Origin: Protula sp. h YS-2021
Taxonomy: Eukaryota > Annelida > Polychaeta > Sabellida > Serpulidae
Length of the DNA: 64,000 bases
Reading direction: 5' to 3'
NCBI GenBank assembly: GCA_949752745.1
Contig: OX457026.1
Span: forward strand, 49,484,595-49,548,594
The notes beneath the pieces are model-generated. The model had not been told where the DNA came from. It saw nothing but the letters and a program-made list of their open reading frames with translations, and did no database searches. The translations under genes were made by a program, and so were the position numbers. Shown here piece after piece: positions 1 through 11,400 of the stretch; position 1 is the stretch's first letter; each line of letters begins with the position of its first letter.

Positions 1-79
1 TTCTTCCAGGGGTGAATTCTAAGAGAAGAACAAGACAGAAATAGAAATCCATGGCACAGGGATAGGGTCATTTTTACAG

Positions 80-1298
80 TTAATGATGCTGCTTCATGAA
101 CCGAAGAATGTTGTTACAAGTATGTTAAGTTCAATGGAAACAAAATGGGACAGTTTAGGTGTTTCAGAAAAAATCTTTTTAAGTGAACACTGTTCATTTG
201 AGAACAGAAAGGAAAAAATAACCAGAGAAAGTGGCAGCAACAAATGTAATAAAGAAGTGGACACTAAGTTTAATTAGCTGGCAACCCTGTCAACAGTCAA
301 CAGTGAAAAATATGTGCAATCTGACAATATATAACTTTTCCTCGGTTACAGGCGACGATGTCTTCCAGCTGTTAAATATGGCAGATTACTACCAGATTAC
401 CACCTTAAAGGAGCAATGCGTGCAGGTGATGCAGCACATGGATTTCGAGTGGAGCATCGTCACCGCCATGCACATATATGATTTGCCAGAATCGGTACTG
501 CATGCATACAGGAACGCCTTGGCCTAGTAAGTGCATCAGCATTTTTTCCGCGGAAAGCCAGTAAATTTTACTAAAAGCCGTGGCAAATACGAGAAAGCTT
601 CCCAACGGCTTCCATGAATCTCAAAAATAATCTTTTATCCATCTTGAGGAAAAGTGCAAATTTTTTTTTTTGGAAACCACACACATAAAAAAAGTACTTA
701 AAAAAGGAAATGTTACAACAATTGAGTCATTTATTCAGAAGCCAAGAAGAGATTTTTTAGCCAGTAGTCACTACTGTTTCAGGTTACGCGATAATAAAGG
801 TACTCTCGCAGCAAGGTACACTGAAATTCTGGAGCTGAAAGCCCAATGTGAAGAAGACGCAGCGGCAGATGCAAACGAGACGCTCAAAGATGTAAGCATC
901 ATTTGATTGGAATAAAAACGGATAAACTAAAATAATATATAGAACAAAACGGATAAATTAAAGTAATGAATGATAAAGTTCAAATTACTAGGTAAACAGT
1001 TTTTCGTACAAATGCTAGTTTGTCTGGATGTCAATGAATCTTTGGATTAAATTCTAGTTTCACTTTAAGAAAGGAACTGCAAATGCGAGTCGGTGATGCT
1101 TGAAACAATTACTTCTCTTAGCAGATCTTTCGCAGTATTCGACACGCCATATCGAAGAAGAACGACCAGAGAGGTGCCATTCCTTATCAATGGTTTTACT
1201 GTGAACGCTGCTTTTCAGCGCCCAGTTGCGACGGTGCAGCTTGCCATGACTGCGGGACATTAATTTCAAGAAACCTAGCAAAACTCTGCAGCTTCTGA
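80..1298 (+). CDS. BTB/POZ-domain protein, four 3'-terminal exons (partial gene)
   Basis: I read four exons: 80-119, 352-526, 768-891 (acceptor at 765 also possible) and 1125-1298, ending at TGA 1296-1298. Splice sites: acceptors ttttacag, cggttacag, ccagtag and cttagcag; donors at 120 (GTATGT), 527 (GTAAGT) and 892 (GTAAGC). All junction phases agree and the joined frame is open. The first two exons encode the C-terminal half of a BTB domain (core NMADYYQITTLKEQC, then a helical stretch with HIYDLPESVLHAY). BTB domains mediate dimerisation and often recruit Cullin-3. Exon 3 is helical and acidic. The last exon gives a basic segment, then QWFYCERC...CDG..CHDCG, five Cys and a His that could bind zinc, then a short tail. 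The N-terminus is outside the window. I do not recognise the subfamily. A single-ORF view misses this because TAG 525-527 overlaps the donor. Confidence 0.6.
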
Positions 1299-2139
1299 AG
1301 TCACGGCAAAGTGGACAGAGGAAATGTATAGACACAAATGCAAAGCAAAATGAAGTGAATTTATAAGTAATAGTGAATTATAAAGATATATGCATGTAAA
1401 ATGGTTGATATATAAACAGAAGCTGACCGAGACAATTTTAAGAAAGGAAAGGGGTAACAGGGTAGAAAAGTGTGCACCAAAAATGTACAGGAAGTGGGCT
1501 TTTATTAAATAAAAGGATGCACAATGTTCGTCACTTTTAACTACACATTGGTCCTCATTATTAACTGACATGTCATTCCAATGTCTGAAAAAGTCAATAA
1601 CAGAAAAGGCACAAAAATAACAAAAAAATAGAAAGTAAATAAATAAATAAAATAAAAAAGGGAGCCAATTCAGAAATGTAGCATAAATAAATTTCTTTTA
1701 CATAAATATCTACGTGGGGCAGCCATTTCGAAGGGCAGCTGCAAAGACAGGAAGGTGAGGTGGATGCAACTGAAGGAAGGGGAGGGGTGAATGTTTACAG
1801 GGAGTACTCATCCCAATGTATAAGGTGGGCTATCATGTCTGGAATATCAACCTTAAGAGAAGAAACCGACTTACCTTGACTGGCAAAAACGAAGTTTCTT
1901 CACTGAATTTCTCGCATAAATATCCGACACATGCTGTTAACAATAAACTGTGATCCATAGACAACTTTGTTTTATCACCGATAAAATTCTGCTACACAGA
2001 TCGATAGACAAATTAGTCTGATCACTGATGAAATTCTATTTAATTCGACAGAATTTCAATCCGGAATATAAACGGGCAGCAAACTTCAGGAGTTCCAATT
2101 AAAACTTTGTTTGATCACAATAAAATGCTTTTAAACAAT
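1299..2139. other. 3' flank of the BTB gene; no further gene seen
   Basis: AT-rich sequence after the stop codon. AATAAA-type hexamers occur near 1508 and in a run at 1638-1656 and could serve as poly(A) signals on the + strand. Nothing else could be supported. Confidence 0.4.
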
Positions 2140-2546
2140 TTATTTATTTATTTCTTCATTCTAGCCATAAACATAGTATACAAAGTTAACCTTTTTTATG
2201 CATATGCAGTACACATTAAGAGTAGAAGTTCTAAATGAGTATATTACATTATAAGACCAGAAAGGCTTAGCTGGAAGTTAAAACTTATTCGAGAGCAAGC
2301 CTGTTGATACTGTAGAACCATACTATAGCCTCAAGAGGTACAGAGAATGAATTAACATACAATTTTACATGTTCTCCCTCCCATGCTGTCGTAACACATG
2401 ATCTCTCATTATGAAACAAAGCGTGATAAGCAGGAATTAAAACATAAGGTCAAAACACATTGATGGTCTGGTTAGAGATAACAAACTATATTAAGTTCTA
2501 ATCAAAAAGCAATAGCACCTGAAAACTTTCAATACTGTTTCATAAA

Positions 2547-4349
2547 TTAAATACTTTTGTACGAGTTAATATAATACTGTTGAACTAAAGTTTTAAATGC
2601 ATTAGTGCTGACACAAGATCGTATGTTTTCTGGTAACTCATTCCAGATTTTAACACCTGAGATACTTAAGCAATTTGCTTTCATAGTTGTTCTTACAAAA
2701 TTTGTTTTAAACTTATTTTGCTGTCTTGTACAATACGAGTCAGTACAATTCCCTACTTGGAACAATGTTTGGACATTCAACGGTAGAGCATTGTGATACG
2801 CTTTATACATCATGCACGCAGATTTCAGTTTTACAAGTTCGAAGAATTTGATTACATTACATTCAATGAAAAGGCCATTTGTATGGCTGTAATAATCGAC
2901 ATTGTTGATAATTCTTATAGCTCTCTTTTGCTTCAAATATAAATATCTAAGTTTAGTTTCATAGGTGTTGCCCCAAATTTCACAACAGTAACTAAGATAT
3001 GGTAAAAACAGAGAATTGTAAATTGTGAGCATAGAACATTTATCAATTAAGTTGCGAACCTTGTACAAAATCGCTAAACTTTTAGACAATTTTTCAGACA
3101 CTCGATTTATTTGCTCATGCCAGTTTAGATTTGTGTCAATAATCACACCCAAAAATTTAGTCGAGGTTACCTTTTCAATTTCAAAACCATTCATATAAAT
3201 CTTAATGTCTTTGATATTAATACCCGTATTGTGAAAATTTCCAAATATCATAAAATTTGTTTTTGAAACATTTAAAGATAATTTGTTTACGTTAAACCAA
3301 ATCTGTAATTTATTTAATTCACATGTAACAGTATCAGCTAATTCATGTATGTCAGATCCGGATTTAAATGCATTAGTATCATCTGCAAAAAGAATGAAAC
3401 GCAAAATATTCGATACTTTACAAATATCATTCATGTAAATAATAAAAAGTTTTGGACCTAAAATTGACCCTTGTGGTACGCCGCAAACTATATTCAATAG
3501 ACAAGAACGGACATCGTTTATCTGTACGAACTGTTTTCTGTTTGAGAGATAGCTTTTTAACCACTTCAAACCATTTCCTCGAAAACCGTAATGATACAAT
3601 TTTGCTAAAAGAATATCATGATTTAGAATGTCATGAAGGTCATTGAACACACCTATGGTACATTTCTTTTTATCTAACGCTTCACATATTTCTTCAATAA
3701 GCTCTAATAATGCAACATTTGTTGACCTCTTCTCTCGAAAACCGTATTGAGATTCACTTAATATCCTATTGTTATCTAAAAAAGATTGCAGCCTGTGATC
3801 AAATAATTTTTCCAAAACTTTCGAAAACTGTGGAAGAAGAGACACAGGTCTATAGTTATTGAATTCCTTATTACAACCACTTTTGAACAGAGGTAACACT
3901 TTTGCTATCTTCATTTCATCAGGAAAAATACCAGATGAAAAGGTCAAATTGCATACATGACATAAGGGTTTACTTACAGTATCTATGACGCTTTTTACAA
4001 TTTGCATTGAAATTTCATTACAATCTTTAGAAGTTTTACTCTTCAATTTTGACACGACCTTAATTAACTCACTCTCAGTTACAGGTTTGATAAAGAACGA
4101 GTTGGGATTAGATCCTGGCATATAATCTGAAAAATGTTTACCCTCTGTTGAGGGTATTTTGTCAGCCAAATTTGGCCCAATATTAACAAAAAACTTATTA
4201 AATTCGTGTGCAATACTTCTTTCACTTGAAGTAGTTTGGCCGTTGCCGTTATTAAATTCAACCGGTAGCTGAGAATGATCTTTATTTTTTATAACACTAT
4301 TTATTATCTTCCAAGTTGCCTTTATATCATTTTTATTTTGAGCAATCAA
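2547..4349 (-). pseudogene. LINE ORF2, 3' part: reverse transcriptase
   Basis: 600 residues in the frame following the endonuclease. RT motifs in order: YRPVSLLPQFSKVLEK, SQYGFREKRST, motif A as GVFNDLHDILNHD, GVPQGSILGP (B), FILFADDTNAF (C, active site present) and TKFLGVIID. A Cys/Tyr-rich thumb and C-terminus follow without RNase H, as in CR1-like elements. Compared with the usual F-x-DLxxAFDxxNHD form, motif A is three residues short. The first Asp is kept but the AFD spacing is lost, so activity is doubtful. The ATG at 4349 is probably not the native start because the family encodes RT downstream of endonuclease in one ORF. Confidence 0.85.
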
Positions 4350-5827
4350 ATCATCATAATACTTTTTTCACATGCTCTTAATATTGACGTGAGTTTATTT
4401 TTATAACGTTTATATTTCATTTCATTGTCAGTATTTCTGTTGGAAATAAAGTTTTCATACAATTTATTTTTCTTGTGACAAGCGTTAATGAGCCCTTTAG
4501 TTAACCATGGCTTGTTTTCACTTTTATTGTACACATTAACCTTTTTCAGCGGAAAGTTTCTATCATAACAGTTTTTAAACATTTGCATGAACATATCATA
4601 TGCTATATTTACATCATGTTCGCCTAACACTTTTTCCCATTTAATATCAAGCATTTCTTTTCTAAAATTGTCAACTTTGGCACCATTTATAACTCGTACC
4701 CATTTGAATTTATCTTTGTTAACTTTAGATAAGCCTCTATGGTAACAGGAGCTAAAAATTGGCAAATGATCAGTTATATCATTGCACAGTATGCCACTGA
4801 CATTTTCACAAGCAAAATTGTTTGTAAATATATTATCGATTAATGTAGCAGAATATGAAGTTACACGAGTAGGTTTGTTTATCATAGGGTACATGCCGTA
4901 CGAAAATAACATGTCTACGAAATATTTTGAGTCTAAATGACCATCACTTTTAAACAAGTCTAAGTTGAAATCACCACATATATAAATCGACTTATTTGAA
5001 TTTATATCCTTTAACATTTCTTCAACATAACAAAGAAACTGTTCTAAACTAGAAGCTGGAGTTCGATAAATGCACGACACAACGATATTTTTACCATGTT
5101 TTATAAACAGTTCTAAAGATAGGCACTCAAATAATTTATCTTTGGAAAATGAAAATTTTTCAATTTTAGTACAGTCCAAGTCCTTACGTACATATAATGA
5201 AACACCACCTCCCCTTTTTCCATCTCTGACCACATTGAACATTTCACAATTTTCAAGCCTAAAATCTGTCAAATCTGATTTTGAATCAAGCCACGTTTCG
5301 CTTATAGCTATGACATGAAATTCCTTTGAGAGATTTGACAAGTAATTTTTTATATGCCTAAAATTTGTTTTTAAACTCCTTGCATTGAAATGTATCAAAG
5401 TGAAACCATTTAGCTGTTTTGCTTTTGAATGAAAATTTGTGTCTGTATAGTAACAACATTCAAAATTGTAATTCTGATAATAATTTGCATCTGGGTCCAG
5501 ATCATTATCCCAGCCATTATCAGTACTTTCTAAATTGTAGAATTTTTGCAAGGTGAAATCAGAACATCTATTGTAGACTTTAAATAGTTCTTCACTAATA
5601 TCTATATTTGTGTTCAAATATGCAAATTCGTCGTCATCCACATCATTAAAAGGAAAATTACTTGCACAATTAAAACAGTAATAATAACAGTCCATTTCAC
5701 TTTTCCTATTTAATTCAAGTTTAGATAATTTTGCACATATTCTATGAACCCACAATGAACAAATGTCACACTGGATGGCATCGGATTTTACATTTTTGAC
5801 ACAAATACTGCATGGAAAACTGGTCAT
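4346..5827 (-). pseudogene. LINE ORF2, 5' part: PHD-like finger plus APE endonuclease
   Basis: 493 residues. Residues 6-55 form a PHD-like finger (CSIC, CDIC, WVHRIC, then CFNC), known at the start of ORF2 in several invertebrate LINEs. From about residue 140 an APE-type endonuclease follows with its main motifs: HFNARSL, ISETWLDS (catalytic E), RGGGVSLYV, CIYRTP, CGDFNLDL, LIDNIFTN and TDHLPIF (catalytic D-H). This enzyme nicks target DNA to prime reverse transcription. The domain looks complete, but the frame ends four bases into the RT frame (4349-4346), whereas family members have endonuclease and RT on one polypeptide. The break sits in a run of six A on the coding strand near 4365 and fits loss of one base. 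Confidence 0.8.
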
Positions 5828-5848
5828 GGTTCTGATTCATTGAAGTTG

Positions 5849-7030
5849 TTAACCGTTTTTATGTTCGTTGACTGCTTTCTTTTCTCGCCACCATCTAACG
5901 TATATATGTTCCGGCCATAAACTTTCGTCCATAAACTTTATCGGCTCATTGCATTCACAAGTGACGTGGAAAGAGGCATAAGTCTCAAAACGTATTTGAA
6001 CTTTTTCTACTCGTGTATCGACTCTGAGTTTTTCGTCAAGGCAGGCTTTCAATTCTGTGGCTGTCGTCGTCGGGTCGAATCTGGTGGCAAATATGTTTGC
6101 GAATTTGGTTTTTTTAATCGTTTTCAAACTGGTAGTGTTTGAAGTCCCAACCACTCCAGGCTTTTTCCTTTTTCTTTCAACTTGTTGCCATTTCTCTGCT
6201 TCTGGATTCTGTATTTGCTCATTCGCTCGATTTGAATCCAGTGTTGGTGTGCTTTGATACGATGATTTGGTATCATTTCTACTTTCATTTCGTTGAACCA
6301 CATCGCCATTTTTTGAGGACTGTTGACCAGGAACAGTTTTCAACTTTTCGGCGTATGACTTTTTGCTAAAATCGCATGTCTGTTCAATAGTGGTAACACG
6401 GTCATTCATGGCTGCAGCTGAATCTGACAGGGTCTGTACAACATCGCCTTGCCCTTTTATTACCATTTTCATCTGTTCGAATTCTGCTTTCATTGATGAT
6501 ATTGAATTTAACAGCATTGATAATTCCACATTGTCAAAGCCAATAGGGGGGAGTTTGCTGAGCGTTTTTGCAACAAAATTTGGAATGTTCTCGCCTCTTT
6601 CCTTAAGGAAGTTCAGTATGTCAGCAAGATTGTTCTTTGCTTTATTGACACCTTGGCGTTTCTTCATTTTCGACTCCTCTTGGCACGCATAATATAAGAT
6701 ATTTTTTGCCTCTTCAATTTCATTGTCCTCTAATGATCCGATGCACAGCTGTATTATTGTTTCAAAGGGCAATGAGTCAATTATGTTTGTAGCAAAGCAC
6801 AACAGTTCATTCACAACAATTTGATCCATAATGTTCGGTTTAATATTCTTTGACGCAGTATTCAACAATGTCAATGATTCGTTATTATGTGAATTTCGTG
6901 TTGCTGCACCGAAACGGGATTTATTACAATCCCTGCACAGCATCAAATCTCCATTCGAAAGATAGGTTTTTACGCTTTGTCCATTTGGGCACGGCGATGA
7001 ACCACCTGGTCCGGCACAACTTTCAGGCAT
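5849..7030 (-). CDS. LINE ORF1 protein (nucleic-acid-binding chaperone type)
   Basis: Intact 393-residue ORF. N-terminal Cys pairs at residues 5/14 and 33/36 look like a degenerate zinc finger. Residues about 60-235 are helical and include a probable coiled coil (NSISSMKAEFEQMKMVIKG). A Ser/Asn/Lys-rich linker follows. The last 75 residues (KFANIFATRFDPTTTATELKA onward, with WPEHIYVRWW) match the RRM-like C-terminal domain usual in CR1/Jockey ORF1 proteins. In this class ORF1p binds element RNA and assists target-primed reverse transcription. It ends 21 nt before ORF2, the usual compact layout. Starts at the first ATG; no earlier in-frame start is evident. Confidence 0.75.
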   Translation of the reverse strand: MPESCAGPGGSSPCPNGQSVKTYLSNGDLMLCRDCNKSRFGAATRNSHNNESLTLLNTASKNIKPNIMDQIVVNELLCFATNIIDSLPFETIIQLCIGSLEDNEIEEAKNILYYACQEESKMKKRQGVNKAKNNLADILNFLKERGENIPNFVAKTLSKLPPIGFDNVELSMLLNSISSMKAEFEQMKMVIKGQGDVVQTLSDSAAAMNDRVTTIEQTCDFSKKSYAEKLKTVPGQQSSKNGDVVQRNESRNDTKSSYQSTPTLDSNRANEQIQNPEAEKWQQVERKRKKPGVVGTSNTTSLKTIKKTKFANIFATRFDPTTTATELKACLDEKLRVDTRVEKVQIRFETYASFHVTCECNEPIKFMDESLWPEHIYVRWWREKKAVNEHKNG

Positions 7031-7100
7031 AATCCACGTGTTTCACAGACAGAATATGTATTCTATTTAAAAATGTTTATATACGATAATTTGCAGCACA

Positions 7101-7736
7101 GCATTAACGCCAATGTGTGCGGAAAGTTTTCATGTAAATGACCAGCACTGAATTTGTACGATCGAACGATTAGATACAAAGAAATTTAGTTTTTGTTTGA
7201 GATTTAAAAAAACGTCACTAAAATTCCAATCCATAAAATAAAGCAGCATAGGCGTATATAAACACGTTAAAGTTGTTCTGGAGCTCAGTCATGAAACACG
7301 CGATACTGCATAAATGGCACGAAAATCGAAGAAAATAAAACAAACAACGCTTGGCAAAAGTGAATGCGCAATACAGTTTGCCAGATGCAAATGAATGTTT
7401 GAGAAAGTTCTAGAAAGGCCAGCGTACTAAGCCACAACACAACATAAATCACAAAGCTCAGTGGCGTAGCCAACAAAACAACCTGCTCAGTGAGGAGGGG
7501 AGACCTGGAGTAGCAAGCCATAAATGGGGAGGCAGGCACCTCAAAGTATCAAACCTCAAGAGAATTTCACTCGCGATTCTCCATGTGGCTGTGACAGTAC
7601 AGGCTATAAACAGGGGAAGAGGAGGAAGTGGGAGCGGGAGAGGGGGTGGCAGCTGACACTGTTATTCTGTGTGAATGAATCCCAAATCGTTGCTCCCTCC
7701 CCCCTCCTCTCCACCCACCCACGAAGCACACACATG
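7101..7736. other. Upstream flank of the CR1-like LINE, no gene recognised
   Basis: May hold the LINE 5' UTR up to about 7500, then G-rich sequence at 7610-7660. An 84-residue reading frame at 7285-7539 (-) has no recognisable domain and I do not call it. Confidence 0.4.
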
Positions 7737-7832
7737 ACACTGAAAAAAGTGTAAAAATACCAAAAAATACAAGCAACACAAATATGGGAAAGTAAGGAAA
7801 CGTAAAAGTGATAAGGCAAAGGCATGGAGAAC
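7737..7832 (+). repeat. Short direct repeat X, copy 1
   Basis: About 95 bp that recur with few changes at 16703-16800 (shared stretch gtgtaaaaatacca...gcaacacaaatatggg). The two copies lie on opposite outer sides of the 0.5-kb TIR elements that flank the large tandem array. Confidence 0.7.
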
Positions 7833-7858
7833 TAGAATCTCACTTCGCTAGCGAAATG

Positions 7859-8356
7859 TTAAACACTTGACAAAAATTAAAACGCAAAAATACTTCCTTC
7901 AATGGGTTATTTCTTGAATAATATATTGCAAACAACACAGCTTGAATATGTCTTATAAGCCGAGTAGTGTTATGTTTCTGTTGACTTAAGGTTTTATTGA
8001 CTGATCTAGCATACGCCGTGTTAGCTATTTACGCAGTGAGAGCTCGCACAAAGCTCACTGTGCAACTGTGTATGATGTGGGTTAAATGCTACGCATTTAC
8101 TTGCAAAAAACACACTCTTTTCACATGGCGTTTTAACAAAGAAAATGAAATCAAAAACGAAAATAAAAAGTGACATGCACATGTTCAGATCAAGCTCTTC
8201 ATAAGTCCCAAGTTTCATGGTCGTAGGGCCCATAGTGTCAGAGGAGGAGAAGACACAAAAAATCGGAAAAAGTGTCAAGAAGAAGAAAAAAAAGGACGAA
8301 TTTTGCTCGCACAAATTCATATAACCCTTGCAAGCCAAAGGTTTGTCAAGTGTTAA
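7859..8356 (+). mobile_element. Family Y element, copy 1: 498-bp MITE-like repeat with TIRs
   Basis: Ends are inverted: TTAAACACTTGACAAA at 7859-7874 and TTTGTCAAGTGTTAA at 8342-8356. A small hairpin (CAAGCC-TTT-GGCTTG in the clean copies) lies just inside one end. Two more copies exist: 8384-8400 plus 16228-16673 (split), and 25699-26125 (inverted). The modest ORF on the - strand (8021-8338) reads through the repeat in all copies, shows only poly-Phe/hydrophobic sequence, and is not called as a gene. Confidence 0.7.
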
Positions 8357-8383
8357 CTAGAAGCTCATTCCGCTAGCGAAATG

Positions 8384-8400
8384 TTAAACACTTGACAAAA
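8384..8400 (+). mobile_element. Family Y element, copy 2, left remnant
   Basis: TIR TTAAACACTTGACAAA followed by the junction with the large array element. The remainder of this copy resumes at 16228. Confidence 0.75.
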
Positions 8401-11400
8401 AGTTGACTACGTCTCGAGGAGTACGTCTATCCCCCGTGGGGGATATGGTTTGTGTAAGGCTGTTGCGTGTTGACTACGCAAAGAAATTTACAAGTGGAAG
8501 GATGTAAGTCGACGTAGTGTCTAACATTTAGACGAATCAATCCATTAACCAGTATTCGCGTGAGACTGTCGTAGGTACGCTAAGTACAGCGCCGATTTTG
8601 AAAAATTCGCCATTTTGTCAAGTCCCATCCGGAAAATGCTTGATCACTGCACTGCGGAAGGTGCCAGGGAGCCCGTGTGCAGAATTTGAAACGAATCCAT
8701 TCATTAATGTGGCCTGTAGACGCGCGAGACTGCCGTATATATAAAGTCCAGTGCCAATTTTCAAAAGTCCGCCATTTCGTCAATTTTTGGTCGATCCGGA
8801 AAATTCTTGGTCACTGCACTGAGGAAGGTTCCAGAGAAGCCGTGTACATAATTTGAAACGAATCCGTCTATTAATGTGGCCTGAAGACGCGTGAGACTGC
8901 CGTATATGCGTTACGTCCAGTGCCGATTTTCAAAAGTCCGCCATTTTGTCAATTTTTGGCCGATCCGGAAAATTCTTGGTCACTGCACTGCGGAAGGTTC
9001 CAGAGAAGCCGTGTACAAAATTTGAAAGAATTTGTCTATTAATGTGACCTGAAGACGCGTGAGACTGCCGTATATATAAAGTCCAGTGCCAATTTTCAAA
9101 AGTCCGCCATTTTGTCAATTATTGGTCGATCCGGAAAATTCTTGGTCACTGCATTGCGGAAGGTTCCAGAGAAGCCGTGTACAAAATCTGAAACGAATCT
9201 GTCCATTAATGTGGCCTGTAGATGCGTGAGACTGCCGTATATACGCTACGTTCAGTGCCGATTTTCAAAAGTCCGCCATTTTGTCAATTTTTGGCCGATC
9301 CGAAAAATTCTTGGTCACTGCACTGCGGAAGATTCCAGAGAAGCCGTGTACAAAATTTGAAACGAATCCGTCTATTAATGTGGCCTGTAGACGCGTGAGA
9401 CTGCCGTATATACGCTAAGTCCAGTGCCAATTTTCAAATGTCCGCCATTTTGTCAATTTTTGGTCGATTCGGAAAATTCCTGGTCACTGCACTGCGGAAG
9501 GTTCCAGAGAAGCCATGTACAAAATTTGAAACGAATCCGTCTATTAATGTGGCCTGTAGACGCGTGAGACTGCCGTATATACGCTAAGTCCAGTGCCAAT
9601 TTTCAAATGTCCGCCATTTTGTCAATTTTTGGTCGATTCGGAAAATTCCTGGTCACTGCACTGCGGAAGGTTCCAGAGAAGCCATGTACAAAATTTGAAA
9701 CGAATCCGTCTATTAATGTGGCCTGTAGACGCGTGAGACTGCCGTATATACGCTAAGTCCAGTGCCAATTTTCAAATGTCCGCCATTTTGTCAATTTTTG
9801 GCCGATCCGGAAAATTCTTGGTCACTGCACTGAGGAAGGTTCCAGAGAAGCCGTGTACAAAATTTGAAACGAATCCGTCTATTAATGTGGCCTGTAGACG
9901 CGTGAGACTGCCGTATATACGCTAAGTCCAGTGCCGATTTTCAAAAGTCCGCCATTTTGTCATTTTTTGATCGATCCGGAAAATTCTTGGTCACTGCATT
10001 GCGGAAGGTTCCAGAGAAGCCGTGTACAAAATCTGAAACGAATCTGTCCATTAATGTGGCCTGTAGATGCGTGAGACTGCCGTATATACGCTACGTTCAG
10101 TGCCGATTTTCAAAAGTCCGCCATTTTGTCAATTTTTGGCCGATCCGAAAAATTCTTGGTCACTGCACTGCGGAAGATTCCAGAGAAGCCGTGTACAAAA
10201 TTTGAAACGAATTTGTCTATTAATGTGGTCTGTAGACGCGTGAGACTGCCGTATATATAAAGTCCAGTGCCAATTTTCAAATGTCCGCCATTTTGTCAAT
10301 TTTTGGTAGATTCGGAAAATTCCTGGTCACTGCACTGCGGAAGGTTCCAGAGAAGCCATGTACAAAATTTGAAACGAATCCGTCTATTAATGTGGCCTGT
10401 AGACGCGTGAGACTGCCGTATATACGCTAAGTCCAGTGCCAATTTTCAAATGTCCGCCATTTTGTCAATTTTTGATCGATCCGGAAAATTCTTGGTCACT
10501 GCATTGCGGAAGGTTCCAGAGAAGCCGTGTACAAAATCTGAAACGAATCTGTCCATTAATGTGGCCTGTAGATGCGTGAGACTGCCGTATATACGCTACG
10601 TTCAGTGCCGATTTTCAAAAGTCCGCCATTTTGTCAATTTTTGGCCGATCCGAAAAATTCTTGGTCACTGCACTGCGGAAGATTCCAGAGAAGCCGTGTA
10701 CAAAATTTGAAACGAATTTGTCTATTAATGTGGTCTGTAGACGCGTAAGACTGCCGTATATATAAAGTTCAGTGCCAATTTTCAAATGTCCGCCATTTTG
10801 TCAATTTTTGGTAGATTCGGAAAATTCCTGGTCACTGCACTGCGGAAGGTTCCAGAGAAGCCATGTACAAAATTTGAAACGAATCCGTCTATTAATGTGG
10901 CCTGTAGACGCGTGAGACTACCGTATATACGCTAAGTCCAGTGCCAATTTTCAAATGTCCGCCATTTTGTCAATTTTTGGCCGATCCGGAAAATTCTTGG
11001 TCACTGCACTGAGGAAGGTTCCAGAGAAGCCGTGTACAAAATTTGAAACGAATCCGTCTATTAATGTGGCCTGTAGACGCGTGAGACTGCCGTATATACG
11101 CTAAGTCCAGTGCCGATTTTCAAAAGTCCGCCATTTTGTCAATTTTTGATCGATCCGGAAAATTCTTGGTCACTGCATTGCGGAAGGTTCCAGAGAAGCC
11201 GTGTACAAAATCTGAAACGAATCTGTCCATTAATGTGGCCTGTAGATGCGTGAGACTGCCGTATATACGCTACGTTCAGTGCCGATTTTCAAAAGTCCGC
11301 CATTTTGTCAATTTTTGGCCAATCCGAAAAATTCTTGGTCACTGCACTGCGGAAGATTCCAGAGAAGCCGTGTACAAAATTTGAAACGAATTTGTCTATT

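Larger units (their letters stand above)
2140..7100 (-). mobile_element. CR1-like (Jockey-superfamily) non-LTR retrotransposon, near full length
   Basis: On the - strand the order is ORF1 (7030-5849), endonuclease (5827-4346), reverse transcriptase (4349-2547), then about 400 bp of 3' UTR ending in an (AAAT)n-type tail at about 2140-2156. This is the order of CR1/Jockey elements without RNase H. The 5' limit is unclear; sequence to about 7500 may be 5' UTR. Damage is light: a one-base frameshift between endonuclease and RT and a short in-frame deletion in RT motif A. This suggests recent insertion. No target-site duplication could be identified by eye. Confidence 0.85.

Noticed and set aside
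7285..7539. 84-residue hydrophobic ORF (-)
   Set aside because: Falls in the presumed 5' UTR/flank of the CR1-like LINE, with no domain, signal or splice evidence.
8021..8338. 105-residue hydrophobic ORF (-), repeated at 16373-16898 and 25722-25994
   Set aside because: It is the inside of the family Y repeat, starts within the terminal region, differs by frameshifts between copies and is poly-Phe rich.
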